From NCBI GenBank assembly GCA_903902855.1, contig CAIUWK010000017.1, positions 1-43,313 of the forward strand: DNA of 43,313 nt, read 5' to 3'. The stretch comes from an uncultured Geobacter sp. GTDB lineage: Bacteria; Desulfobacterota; Desulfuromonadia; Geobacterales; CAIOGM01. Below the pieces are notes generated by a model. That model did not search any database, was not told the DNA's origin, and was given only the letters and a program-made list of their open reading frames with translations. Shown here in pieces: positions 25,292 through 33,530 of the stretch. The translations under genes were made by a program, and so were the position numbers. Position 1 is the first letter of the stretch; each line of letters begins with the position of its first letter.

Positions 25292-25765
25292 TTACTCGGG
25301 ATGGTTCGTGCCTGTACTCGCTGAAGAAAATGCCGAAGGTTCATCCCGCCGTTTCTCCAGCCGGAGAAGCAAAAGAGCCCCTGCCATGAAAGCCAGGTCC
25401 CGCAGGAGTGCAGTCCAAGGGGTGGTCTTGGGACCTCCCTGGCGAAAACAGCCGCAGTCGATATCCAGACCGCGAACAATGGCCGTGGTGAGGGCCAGAG
25501 TGAAGACGAGATTCATGAGGAGGATGAGGGTCGCGCCGGCCCGGAGCCGGAGACCCAGGAGGAGGAGGAGGCCGCAGAGGAGTTCCACCCAGGGGAGTGT
25601 TGCGGCCATGAGATAGTTGCCGAAGGGGGGGAGGAGTTTGTAGGCAGCGACGTTGCCGGCAAAGGCAACCGGGTCGGCGATCTTGAGAGTGCCGGCATAG
25701 ATAAAAATCCCCCCCAGGACGACTCGAAGGGGGAGAGTCAGGTAGCTGCGGGTGGTATGTGTCAC
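25292..25765 (-). CDS. MauE/DoxX-family membrane protein
   Basis: A 157-residue protein with four membrane helices and the opening LRVVLGGIFIYAGTLKIADP typical of the MauE/DoxX group. A conserved CGCF motif follows the third helix. MauE-like proteins work in disulfide or electron transfer in the periplasm; VKOR-like redox roles are known for relatives. The GTG start at 25765 overlaps the rhodanese stop (GTGA). The rhodanese partner suggests a shared sulfur or redox task. Confidence 0.85.
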   Translation of the reverse strand: MTHTTRSYLTLPLRVVLGGIFIYAGTLKIADPVAFAGNVAAYKLLPPFGNYLMAATLPWVELLCGLLLLLGLRLRAGATLILLMNLVFTLALTTAIVRGLDIDCGCFRQGGPKTTPWTALLRDLAFMAGALLLLRLEKRRDEPSAFSSASTGTNHPE

Positions 25766-26280
25766 GGTTTTTTTCCCTCAACCGGGTAACCGGCTTCCTG
25801 CCATTCGGGGTACCCCCCCTCGAAGACGAATATCTCCCAATAACCGGCCTGAATCAGTTTTTTGCCCAGATCCATGCTGTCGTGGCAGCCGTACCCGTTG
25901 CAGTAAATGATGAGCGGCATGGTCTTGGGGACCTGTTTCAGGAACTCCGGCAGGCGCGCCTCAAACTCCCCCAGGGGGAATGACCGGGCCCCTTTCAGAT
26001 GCCCCCCCGCAAAGGTCACGGCATCCCGGGCGTCCAGGAGGTACCCTTCCCCCCGGTCAAAGAGCTCCTTGACCTGCATGATCCCCAGGGGGAGGGGGAG
26101 TCTGGCGGCGGCGGGGGAAGCTGCCGGGGCCGGTCGGTTGACCATGCCGGTCCAGGATTCCACCAGCATCCGGCGGTTCCAGGCGAGGCCGATGATGGCC
26201 GCGACTATGATGATGACCGCCATCTCCTTGAGCAGGGTGCGCGAAACAGTCAAGATCTCATTCCTCGCCCTCTCCTTCAT
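25762..26280 (-). CDS. Membrane-anchored rhodanese-like protein
   Basis: A 172-residue protein: an N-terminal membrane helix (residues about 19-36, MAVIIIVAAIIGLAW), a linker, then a rhodanese domain (about 68-168) with active-site loop CNGYGCHDS, the catalytic Cys being the first. Rhodaneses move sulfane sulfur. It overlaps the next gene by 4 bp and begins inside the last 23 bp of the DUF190 gene, so all are probably co-transcribed. ATG 26223, after AAGGAG with no spacing, is a less likely start. Confidence 0.88.
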   Translation of the reverse strand: MKERARNEILTVSRTLLKEMAVIIIVAAIIGLAWNRRMLVESWTGMVNRPAPAASPAAARLPLPLGIMQVKELFDRGEGYLLDARDAVTFAGGHLKGARSFPLGEFEARLPEFLKQVPKTMPLIIYCNGYGCHDSMDLGKKLIQAGYWEIFVFEGGYPEWQEAGYPVEGKKP

Positions 26281-26614
26281 GGCAGTGATAGTAGCGGACC
26301 ACCTCCACGCGTTCCAGGGTGACCATGCCGCCGTTCATCATGGCGTCGATCTCCGGCATGAGAGCGTCGATATGCTCACGACTTTCAACGACTTCGATGA
26401 TGAACGGCAGGTCAGTGGAAAGCTCCAGCAACTTATCCGTATGGTAGATGCTGTGAGCGCCGAATCCGGCAACGCCGCGAAGTACCGTCGCTCCGGCGAA
26501 GCCGTTTGTTCGGAAGAGGGCTATCAGTGCCTCATACAGTGGCCGATGTCCGTATCGGTCGCTCTCGCCGATGAAGATCCGCATGAGGCACTGTTCGCCG
26601 GTGATGCGTCGCAT
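26258..26614 (-). CDS. DUF190 family protein
   Basis: A 118-residue protein with the DUF190 hallmark RIFIGESDRYGHRPLYEALI and the later GATVLRGVAGFG segment. The family resembles PII-like regulators and is commonly encoded beside crcB, as here. It is 9 bp downstream of the crcB stop, and its ribosome-binding site TAGGAG includes that stop. The His/Glu-rich C-terminus (YYHCHEGEGEE) might bind metal. Confidence 0.9.
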   Translation of the reverse strand: MRRITGEQCLMRIFIGESDRYGHRPLYEALIALFRTNGFAGATVLRGVAGFGAHSIYHTDKLLELSTDLPFIIEVVESREHIDALMPEIDAMMNGGMVTLERVEVVRYYHCHEGEGEE

Positions 26615-26623
26615 GAATCGCTC

Positions 26624-27004
26624 CTAGGGGTGAAGCCAGCGGGCTGTCATGATGCCGCTCCAGGTGAGAACCAGGCAGATGAGAACGCTGACGAGCACGT
26701 TTGCTGCCGCCTTGAGGAAATCCCCCTCCTCCAGCAGACGGAAGGATTCGTAACTGAAGGTGGAAAAGGTCGTGAGCCCCCCCAGGAAGCCGATGGTAAT
26801 GCCGGTTCGGAGCGTGGGGGAGACGAGGGTGCTCCGGATGCTGAATTCCATGATGAGGCCGATGCAGAAGGCCCCCACCAGGTTGACGACGAGGGTCCCC
26901 CAGGGGAACCCTCTCCCCACAACGGTGTAGACCCAACGGGAGAGCCAGTACCGGGTGAGGCACCCCAGCGCCCCGCAACAGGCGATCATGACGGCGATAC
27001 GCAT
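26624..27004 (-). CDS. crcB: Fluoride exporter CrcB (Fluc)
   Basis: A 126-residue, four-helix membrane protein. Motifs GALGCLTRYWLS, GTLVVNLVGAF and GFLGGLTTFSTFSYE, including the conserved Asn and the Phe-box residues, mark it as Fluc, which exports fluoride as a dual-topology dimer. It is followed by DUF190. I looked for the fluoride riboswitch in the 85 bp upstream and did not find it. Confidence 0.95.
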   Translation of the reverse strand: MRIAVMIACCGALGCLTRYWLSRWVYTVVGRGFPWGTLVVNLVGAFCIGLIMEFSIRSTLVSPTLRTGITIGFLGGLTTFSTFSYESFRLLEEGDFLKAAANVLVSVLICLVLTWSGIMTARWLHP

Positions 27005-27089
27005 CCGGCTTCCTTTGTTACATAGTTGCTCCGCCGGATTGTAGCGGGTAGAGCGGTCACCGTCAAAGATATTTTACCGGGAATGCCGG

Positions 27090-27383
27090 TCACTTGTATT
27101 TGTCGATGAGTTTGTGGCAGAAGAGGCAGCGCATGGGACCGTCCTTGGGCTTGATCGGATGCTTGTCGGGGAAGGGGATTCCACCCTGCTCGTTATGGCA
27201 GGCGGGGCACCCCTTGTCCGCATCCATCTTGCTTCCGCTCTTTTTTACGATCTCGTAGAATGAGCGGTGTTTGTCATCGTAGGGAACCTTCTTGGTTTTC
27301 TCTTCTCCGGAGATTCCCCAGAAGATGCCGAATACCACGACGATAATGGCGATGAAGATCAAATCTTTTTTGCCGATACTCAC
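27090..27383 (-). CDS. Small membrane-anchored dihaem c-type cytochrome
   Basis: A 97-residue protein: a signal-anchor helix (DLIFIAIIVVVFGIFWGI) followed by two haem-binding motifs CPACH and CLFCH, the second close to the C-terminus. The GTG start at 27383 has AAGGAGG 6 nt upstream; a further-upstream ATG at 27425 lacks such a site. It likely carries electrons in the periplasm. Neighbours are crcB and a small membrane protein, neither of which identifies a partner. Confidence 0.85.
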   Translation of the reverse strand: MSIGKKDLIFIAIIVVVFGIFWGISGEEKTKKVPYDDKHRSFYEIVKKSGSKMDADKGCPACHNEQGGIPFPDKHPIKPKDGPMRCLFCHKLIDKYK

Positions 27384-27459
27384 AAACAGCCTCCTTGGGA
27401 TGACACCCCGCTGCGGGGGGCACACCGGATGATGGTACTGTTACGGGACGGGTTGAGCT

Positions 27460-27798
27460 CTAGTCGGTCCGAAGGAAGCTGAAATAGAGCAGCACTGATG
27501 CAATCCCCATGCACCCCAGGATGAAGGGGAGGGTGGAACTTATGGTAAGCTCCGCTCCCGATGGGGGAAGGGTATAGCGGATGAGCATGGTGAGAGAGAG
27601 CAGGGTGAAGAGGGTGAGGAGCACGATTCGGGTCCAGCGCCAGAGGGCGTACAGCAGGGCCAGAACAAGGGGGAACGTTACCTCCGGATGATTGGTGAGG
27701 CTCTTCATGTTCAACTCTTTTAAAAAAGTGAGAACGTTCTGGGTCTCGAAGGGGTGGAGGGCCTGCCCGGTTTTCATGATCAGCCGTTCCTTGTCCAT
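27460..27798 (-). CDS. Small membrane protein of unknown function
   Basis: A 112-residue protein with three probable membrane helices (about residues 42-54, 57-77 and 90-108). The start ATG 27798 follows AGAGG; ATG 27777 is an alternative, and the open frame running further upstream is not credible coding sequence. No family recognised. It lies 76 bp upstream of the dihaem cytochrome on the same strand. Confidence 0.55.
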   Translation of the reverse strand: MDKERLIMKTGQALHPFETQNVLTFLKELNMKSLTNHPEVTFPLVLALLYALWRWTRIVLLTLFTLLSLTMLIRYTLPPSGAELTISSTLPFILGCMGIASVLLYFSFLRTD

Positions 27799-27883
27799 GG
27801 CGCCTCTGTTAAAAGCCTGATGGAGTCCCTGCCGCCGGGGTTGTCGGCCATTGCATCTCCCCGTGAGAATGATGCCAAATGCC

Positions 27884-27912
27884 TTGACAAAGGGTAAACC
27901 GGTCAATAGTAT
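27884..27912 (+). promoter_or_regulatory. Sigma-70-type promoter upstream of murI
   Basis: TTGACA at 27884-27889 is a perfect -35 box; TAGTAT at 27907-27912 matches four of six bases of the -10 after a 17-bp spacer. Transcription would start near 27919, giving a 110-nt leader before murI. Confidence 0.5.
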
Positions 27913-28028
27913 ATAAATTTTTTGTCCTTCCCCACAAGAAGAAAGTGTCGGAAGATTTTTTCTTATTCTCTTTACAAATAGTTGTGCCTCTGTCTCCGTT
28001 GGGAGAGGGGTGTTTACCGAGGTGACTG

Positions 28029-28865
28029 GTGTCCTGGAAGGCAATCGGCATTTTTGATTCGGGTATTGGCGGTCTCACCGTGCTCAAGGAGTTGGTGAAG
28101 GCGATGCCACAGGAGGATACCCTCTACTTGGGGGATACGGCGCGGGTCCCCTACGGCACCAAATCACCGGAGACCGTGATTCGCTATGCCGTCGAGATAG
28201 CATCGTTTCTGGTGAAACGGGATATCAAGCTCCTCGTGGTGGCCTGCAATACCGCGTCAGCCGTTTCACTGGAGACGCTCCAGGAGCGCTTTCCCATACC
28301 AATCGTCGGCGTCATCGAGCCGGGGGCACGCCGTGCCGCCGCCGTGACCCGCAACGGCAGGGTAGGGGTCATCGGCACCGAGGCGACCATCAAGAGCAGC
28401 GCCTATACCCGTGCGATCAAGCGGGTGAATCCCGCTATCGAGGTCATCACTCGGGCCTGTCCGCTCTTCGTCCCTCTGGCGGAAGAGGGGTGGATCTCCA
28501 ATGAGGTGGCGCGGCTCACGGCGCAAAGCTATCTGGCGGGGTTGAAGGAGAGCGGTGTTGATACCCTGGTTCTAGGCTGTACCCATTACCCGCTCCTCAA
28601 GGAGATCATTGCGGAGGTCATGGGCGAGGGGATCCGGTTGGTGGACTCGGCCGAGGAGACGGCCCTGACCGTTGCGGAGATCCTCCAGGGGGGGGGACTC
28701 CTCCGGCCGGTGGCTGAGAAGGGGAATCATCACTATTTCGTCACCGATGTCCCCGCAGGTTTTATCAGGATCGGCAACGGCTTTCTGGGGGGGAATCTGG
28801 AGGATGTGCATCAGGTGAATCTTGATGAGGGCACTGCCCCGGGGGGATACCATGTCCAGGCGTAG
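28029..28865 (+). CDS. murI: Glutamate racemase
   Basis: A 278-residue enzyme that makes D-glutamate for peptidoglycan. Catalytic cysteine motifs VACNTASAV (Cys near 73) and LGCTHYPLL (Cys near 185) are both present, with the opening IGIFDSGIGGLTVL. Start GTG 28029 follows GAGGTG. Its last 14 bp overlap the next gene. Confidence 0.96.
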   Translation: MSWKAIGIFDSGIGGLTVLKELVKAMPQEDTLYLGDTARVPYGTKSPETVIRYAVEIASFLVKRDIKLLVVACNTASAVSLETLQERFPIPIVGVIEPGARRAAAVTRNGRVGVIGTEATIKSSAYTRAIKRVNPAIEVITRACPLFVPLAEEGWISNEVARLTAQSYLAGLKESGVDTLVLGCTHYPLLKEIIAEVMGEGIRLVDSAEETALTVAEILQGGGLLRPVAEKGNHHYFVTDVPAGFIRIGNGFLGGNLEDVHQVNLDEGTAPGGYHVQA

Positions 28866-29511
28866 AAGAACCGGCCGACTGTTCCTCCTCGTGGCGTTTT
28901 TCTGTTGCGCGGTGGCGCTGGGGTTGCTGATGTTCAACAAGTACAGCCAACGGAGTCAGCCCCTCACCCCTACCACTGCGCCCCAGGGGGACCCCCCCCC
29001 CTCACGGGTGGTGGCTCTCTACTTTGCCGCTCCTGATGGTGTGGGGCTGGTTCGGGAGTCCCGGGAGATCGACGCCTGTGCCGACCAGATAGCCTGCGTC
29101 AGGGCCGTCATCACCGAACTGATCAAGGGGCCCATGGGGGAACTGGGGCCGACTTTACCCCAGACCGTGGTGAACCGGATAACGGTCACGGGGAGCAGCG
29201 CCACCGTGGATCTGGGTGAAGCTTTTGTAACGGGGCTTCCCGGCGGGAGTTCGTCGGAGATGACGGCCGTCTACTCCATCGTCAACAGTATTGCCGCCAA
29301 TATCCCCGGCATCACCGGGGTAAAGTTTCTCATTGACGGCAGGGAGAGCGCTACGCTCAAGGGGAATCTGGACCTGCGCAATCCCCTGACTCCCGACTTT
29401 TCCCTTGACAAGAGTCCAGCAGGAGCGACCGGTGGGGAATCCCCTCCACACGGGGCGCCGATACATGATTCCTCTTCAGGACAGACGAAACCGATAACGA
29501 CAGCTAAGTAA
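28852..29511 (+). CDS. GerMN-domain membrane-anchored protein
   Basis: A 219-residue protein: basic N-terminus (RRRR), a membrane anchor (LFLLVAFFCCAVALGLLMF), a Pro-rich linker and a GerMN domain (about 55-170: VVALYFAAPDGVGLV ... TVDLGEAFV), followed by a Pro/Gly/Ser-rich tail. GerMN domains occur in spore-germination and cell-envelope proteins; in non-sporulating Proteobacteria the role is unknown, but its coupling to murI hints at the cell wall. Start ATG 28852 follows GGGGGGA. It overlaps murI by 14 bp. Confidence 0.8.
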   Translation: MSRRRRTGRLFLLVAFFCCAVALGLLMFNKYSQRSQPLTPTTAPQGDPPPSRVVALYFAAPDGVGLVRESREIDACADQIACVRAVITELIKGPMGELGPTLPQTVVNRITVTGSSATVDLGEAFVTGLPGGSSSEMTAVYSIVNSIAANIPGITGVKFLIDGRESATLKGNLDLRNPLTPDFSLDKSPAGATGGESPPHGAPIHDSSSGQTKPITTAK

Positions 29512-29521
29512 AGGAACCGAC

Positions 29522-30349
29522 GTGCACAGAGAACTGATCCCTACCCTGGAAGAGAAGGCCCGGAACCTCCGGGTCTCCATCATCAAGACCCTTCACCGTT
29601 CCCAGTCCGGACATACCGGAGGCTCTCTCTCCGCCATCGACCTCATCACCGCTCTCTATTTTCATACACTCCGGCATCGTCCGGCTGAGCCGGCATGGGA
29701 CGGTCGTGACCGTTTCGTCCTCTGCAAGGGACATGCGGCTCCGGCCCAGTACGTGGCCCTGGCCGAGGCGGGGTACTTCCCCAAGGAGGATCTGATGATG
29801 CTCCGTCGGCTGGGGAGCCATCTCCAGGGACATCCGGACAGCAAGCAGACACCGGGTGTTGATGTTTGTACCGGCTCCCTGGGGCAGGGGCTCTCCCAGG
29901 CCTGCGGCATCGCCCTGGGGCTCCGTCTGGATGGTGGAGACCGCCGGGTCTATGCCCTGATGGGGGATGGCGAACTCCAGGAAGGGCAGGTCTGGGAGGC
30001 GGCCATGAGCGCGGCCCACTTCCGGTTGGACAACCTCTGTGCCATTGTGGACGCCAACGGCCTCCAGATCGACGGGGAGGTTGCCAAGATTATGGGAGTG
30101 GAGCCCCTCGGGGACAAGTTCCGGGCTTTCGGTTGGCACGTCATCGAGATCGACGGTCACGACCTGGGGCAGATCCTGGCGGCCTACGCCCATGCGGCGA
30201 CGGTGAAGATGAAACCCACGATGATCATCGCCCGTACAGTGAAAGGGAAGGGGGTCTCTTTTTTCGAGAACAAGGCTGCCTACCATGGCGTCACCCCCTC
30301 GGACGAGGAACTCCCCCGGGCGCTCTACTGTCTGGGATGCGGTGAATAA
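29522..30349 (+). CDS. Transketolase, N-terminal (thiamine-diphosphate) subunit
   Basis: A 275-residue subunit of a two-gene transketolase. The TPP-binding motif GDGELQEGQVWEA...N is present, with GHTGGSLSAIDL and CKGHAAPAQY near the start. It carries cofactor binding; the C-terminal partner follows 103 bp later. Together they exchange C2 units in the pentose phosphate pathway. Start GTG 29522 follows AAAGGAA. Confidence 0.93.
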   Translation: MHRELIPTLEEKARNLRVSIIKTLHRSQSGHTGGSLSAIDLITALYFHTLRHRPAEPAWDGRDRFVLCKGHAAPAQYVALAEAGYFPKEDLMMLRRLGSHLQGHPDSKQTPGVDVCTGSLGQGLSQACGIALGLRLDGGDRRVYALMGDGELQEGQVWEAAMSAAHFRLDNLCAIVDANGLQIDGEVAKIMGVEPLGDKFRAFGWHVIEIDGHDLGQILAAYAHAATVKMKPTMIIARTVKGKGVSFFENKAAYHGVTPSDEELPRALYCLGCGE

Positions 30350-30378
30350 CGGTGAATTGTGAAGGGTGAAACGTGAAA

Positions 30379-30419
30379 GGTGAATGGTGAAAAAGTCTTT
30401 GATCTATTCACCATTCACC
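30379..30419. repeat. 13-bp inverted repeat between the transketolase subunit genes
   Basis: GGTGAATGGTGAA (30379-30391) and TTCACCATTCACC (30407-30419) are perfect complements with a 15-nt loop. They belong to the same repeat family as 8103-8160. There is no T-run, so it is unlikely to end transcription; it could affect mRNA stability and the ratio of the two subunits. Confidence 0.7.
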
Positions 30420-30452
30420 ATTCACTGACTTTAAGATACAGGGAGTAGATAT

Positions 30453-31400
30453 ATGACGCAGATGGCTGCAACCAGGGACGCCTACGGGACGACGCTTGTG
30501 GAACTGGGGGAGGAGAACCCCGCAGTGGTAGTGCTGGACGCCGATCTTTCGGGCTCCACCAAGACCGGACTCTTTGCCAAAAGATTCCCGGAACGTTTCT
30601 TCAATATGGGGATCGCCGAGGCCAATATGGTGGGGACCGCCGCCGGCCTGGCAGCGGCCGGTAAGATCCCCTTTGTCTCCACCTTCGCCATCTTTGCGGC
30701 CGGCCGGGCCTGGGAACAGATCCGCCAGTCGGTGGCCTATCCCAAGGCCAATGTGAAGATTGTCCCGACCCATGGCGGAGTCACCGTGGGGGAGGATGGC
30801 GCGTCTCACCAGTCGGTGGAGGATATTGCCATCATGCGGGCTATCCCCAATATGACGGTCATCGTCCCCGCTGATGCCGTGGAAACCGCCGCCGCCGTGA
30901 GGGCCGTGGCCGCTTTCAAGGGGCCGGTCTACCTGCGGCTGGGGCGGAACAAGGTTCCCACCATCTTTGACGATTCCTACCGTTTCGAGATCGGCAAGGG
31001 GACGGTTCTGGTCCAAGGGAGTGATCTGACCTTCGTGACCACCGGCCTCATGACCGCCCAGGCGCTCATCGCCGCGGAACGCCTGAAAAAAGTGGGGATC
31101 AGCGCCCGGGTTCTCCATTTGGCCACGATCAAACCACTGGATGGCGACCTGTTGCTGGACGCGGCCCTGGAGACCGGCGCCATCGTCACCGGGGAGGAGC
31201 ACTCCATCGTCGGTGGACTGGGGGGGGCCGTGGCGGAGTTTCTTGCCGAGCAGGCACCCACGCCGCTGGTGCGGGTGGGGGTCAATGACCGCTTCGGGAC
31301 CTCCGGCAAGGCCGAGGAGTTGCTGAAATATTTCGGTCTCACCCATGAAGGGCTGGAAGAGGCTGCCCACCGGGTACTGGAGCGAAAAGGGGCGCGATGA
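30453..31400 (+). CDS. Transketolase, C-terminal subunit
   Basis: A 315-residue protein holding the pyrimidine-binding and C-terminal domains: RFFNMGIAEANMVGTAAGLA with the catalytic Glu, THGGVTVGEDGASHQSVED, and the C-terminal GAIVTGEEHSIVGGLG. It works only with the N-terminal subunit. Start ATG 30453. Its stop overlaps the next gene by 4 bp (ATGA, 31397-31400). Confidence 0.93.
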   Translation: MTQMAATRDAYGTTLVELGEENPAVVVLDADLSGSTKTGLFAKRFPERFFNMGIAEANMVGTAAGLAAAGKIPFVSTFAIFAAGRAWEQIRQSVAYPKANVKIVPTHGGVTVGEDGASHQSVEDIAIMRAIPNMTVIVPADAVETAAAVRAVAAFKGPVYLRLGRNKVPTIFDDSYRFEIGKGTVLVQGSDLTFVTTGLMTAQALIAAERLKKVGISARVLHLATIKPLDGDLLLDAALETGAIVTGEEHSIVGGLGGAVAEFLAEQAPTPLVRVGVNDRFGTSGKAEELLKYFGLTHEGLEEAAHRVLERKGAR

Positions 31401-31951
31401 ATCGGGAGCAGCTCTCCTCAGAAAAAGGTTTTACCCTCCTCGCCGCTCTCTTCATCCTGATGATCATGGGGATCATGCTGGGGAAAATGGGGGAGAGTTG
31501 GAGTATGATCATGCGACGTGACCGGGAAGAGGAACTCCTGTTCCGGGGAAAGCAGATAAAGACAGCCATTCAACGCTTCAACGATAACGACACAAAGTTT
31601 GGTAAAGGCGTTGGTGGCGTGAAGGGGCTGGACAGTCTTATGAAAGATTATCGCTCTCTCGAAACTAATCGATATCTTCGAAAGGAGTGGAAAGACCCCA
31701 TAACCGGCAAGGATTGGCAATTCATCAAGGACCCCATCAAGGGAGTTATCGGCGTGGCAAGTCCCAGCGATCAAAAGCCTCTCAAAAAGGCCAATTTCTC
31801 CGAAGAGTTTAAGTATTTTGAAGGGAAGGAAAAATACAGCCAGTGGCAGTTCGTGAATCTGCCGGCGGGAGCGGTCCGACCGGCCGGAACGACCGTGACC
31901 ACTGTTGCGACGAATCCCACCGCCGGTTTGCCCTCGGGAGGTTCCCATTGA
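31397..31951 (+). CDS. Type II secretion/type IV pilin-like pseudopilin
   Basis: A 184-residue protein with a prepilin-type leader: a short basic/polar N-terminus, then G|FTLLAALFILMIMGIMLG, cleaved after Gly. The position-5 glutamate typical of major pilins is Ala, as in some minor pseudopilins. The rest is Lys/Asp-rich with an R-RDREEELLFRGKQI motif seen in pseudopilins of the GspH/general-secretion type. The Pro/Thr-rich C-terminus is unlike a globin pilin head. It is coupled by overlaps to the transketolase gene before and the sensor kinase after it, which suggests a surface-related function in this operon. Confidence 0.8.
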   Translation: MNREQLSSEKGFTLLAALFILMIMGIMLGKMGESWSMIMRRDREEELLFRGKQIKTAIQRFNDNDTKFGKGVGGVKGLDSLMKDYRSLETNRYLRKEWKDPITGKDWQFIKDPIKGVIGVASPSDQKPLKKANFSEEFKYFEGKEKYSQWQFVNLPAGAVRPAGTTVTTVATNPTAGLPSGGSH

Positions 31952-33519
31952 CTCCCACTGAAAGGAGCGATCAGCCGTCGCGCAGCGATAACCCCGGCGG
32001 CGGCTGGGCGCCGTTCAACAGCCTGACAACTCGGGTCATCGTCATCTTCATCAGCCTCCTGATCTTCGGTATCGGCTCGTTCACCTTTCTGAGTCTCCGG
32101 TGGGAGCATTCGCACCTGCTCAACACGGCGCGGGAAGGATCCCAGCTTCTTCTCAACACCATCGAACGGAGTATTTTCAACTCCATGCGTACCGGCAACA
32201 CCGAGGATGTCCAGGTCATCCTCCAGATGGTGGGGCGGACACACAAGTTGGTTGGAGTCCGGATCTTTCACCCGCAGGGGATAGTTCTCAAGTCGGCGAA
32301 CCCTCACGAGGTCGGAAAGCCGGTGAGCGCCAACGACTATGACATCTTTATAAATAATAAAAAGGAGGGGGTCTACGAGGTCCCGGGGAGCGGCCAGGTC
32401 CTGGGGATGATCCGCCCCATCTATAATCAGGAAGCCTGCCACGCCTGCCACGGCCACCATCCCCATATCCTTGGGGTGCTGGACATCAATTACTCCCTGG
32501 CCGAGACCAAGCAGAAAATCCTCAAGACCACGCAGATCTTCGTCGTCTCCACCATCATCATCATCCTGTTTCTTTCCGTGGCGATTTCGGTCCTGATGAT
32601 CAGGCTGGTGCGCAGGCCGTTAAACGCCCTGGCGGAAAACATGGCGCGGGTTGAGGGTGGGGATCTCTCCGTACGGATGAAGGCCGACCGGTTGGATGAA
32701 GTGGGACGACTCATCGTCAGCTTCGACTCCATGGTGGAAAAACTGGACCGGGCAAAAAAAGAGATAGAGCTGATTCACTTCGAACAGATGGAGCGGGCCG
32801 ATCGCCTGGCCTCCATGGGGGAGATGGCCGCCGGCCTGGCCCATGAGATAAAAAATCCGCTCACCGGCATTGCCGCGGCCATTACCATCATCGGTGAGGA
32901 TTTCGATTCCGGGGATCCCCGCAAGCCCATCGTCCATGAAGTGCTGGAGCAGATCAAGCGACTGGACAAGACCGTTAACGATCTCCTCTATTTCGGCAGG
33001 CCGGCTCCTCCCGAGCCGACCTATGCCGATGTTAACGAGATGCTGAAAAAGACCCTCTGGTTTGCGGCCCAGCACCGGGGAGGGAAAAATATTGAAAAGA
33101 AGCTGGAACTGCAGGAATCCCTCCCTCCCGTCTACGTTGATCCCAAGCAGATGCAGCAGGTTTTTTTGAACCTGACTCTCAATGCCGTGCAGGCCATGCC
33201 CTCAGGGGGGGCGCTTACCATCCGCACCGACAAGATCACCCGTGAGGACGGAGTCTGGATCCGGATTGGGATCGCCGATAGCGGTCCCGGTATCCCTCAG
33301 CAGATACTGGACAAGCTCTTTACCCCCTTTTTCACCACCAAGGCCCAGGGAACCGGACTCGGTCTGGCTATCTGTCACAAGCTGATTACCCAGCACCACG
33401 GTACTATTTCCGTCCGGAGCGAAGACGCTACCGGGACGGAGTTCGTGATCTATCTTCCCGTAATCGACCCTGATGCCGTGAATGCAACCCCGCCGTCGGC
33501 AGCACCCGCCTCATTTTGA
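31948..33519 (+). CDS. Haem-binding (CxxCH) membrane sensor histidine kinase
   Basis: A 523-residue protein. Membrane helix near residues 25-50, periplasmic sensor (about 55-190) with a covalent haem motif C164-H-A-C167-H168 followed by more His, a second helix (about 190-218), HAMP (about 215-270), HisKA with phospho-acceptor H299 (AHEIKNPL), and HATPase_c (N-box NLTLNAVQAM, G1 DSGPGIP, G2 GTGLGLAI). It probably senses redox state or a gas through the haem. TTG 31948 overlaps the previous stop (TTGA) and has GGGAGG 6 nt upstream; the longer frame opening at 31843 is unlikely. Its cognate regulator follows 11 bp later. Confidence 0.9.
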   Translation: MTPTERSDQPSRSDNPGGGWAPFNSLTTRVIVIFISLLIFGIGSFTFLSLRWEHSHLLNTAREGSQLLLNTIERSIFNSMRTGNTEDVQVILQMVGRTHKLVGVRIFHPQGIVLKSANPHEVGKPVSANDYDIFINNKKEGVYEVPGSGQVLGMIRPIYNQEACHACHGHHPHILGVLDINYSLAETKQKILKTTQIFVVSTIIIILFLSVAISVLMIRLVRRPLNALAENMARVEGGDLSVRMKADRLDEVGRLIVSFDSMVEKLDRAKKEIELIHFEQMERADRLASMGEMAAGLAHEIKNPLTGIAAAITIIGEDFDSGDPRKPIVHEVLEQIKRLDKTVNDLLYFGRPAPPEPTYADVNEMLKKTLWFAAQHRGGKNIEKKLELQESLPPVYVDPKQMQQVFLNLTLNAVQAMPSGGALTIRTDKITREDGVWIRIGIADSGPGIPQQILDKLFTPFFTTKAQGTGLGLAICHKLITQHHGTISVRSEDATGTEFVIYLPVIDPDAVNATPPSAAPASF

Positions 33520-33530
33520 AGGAGCTTTAC

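Noticed and set aside
27005..27090. Fluoride riboswitch upstream of crcB
   Set aside because: The conserved crcB-motif core sequences are not found in either orientation here.
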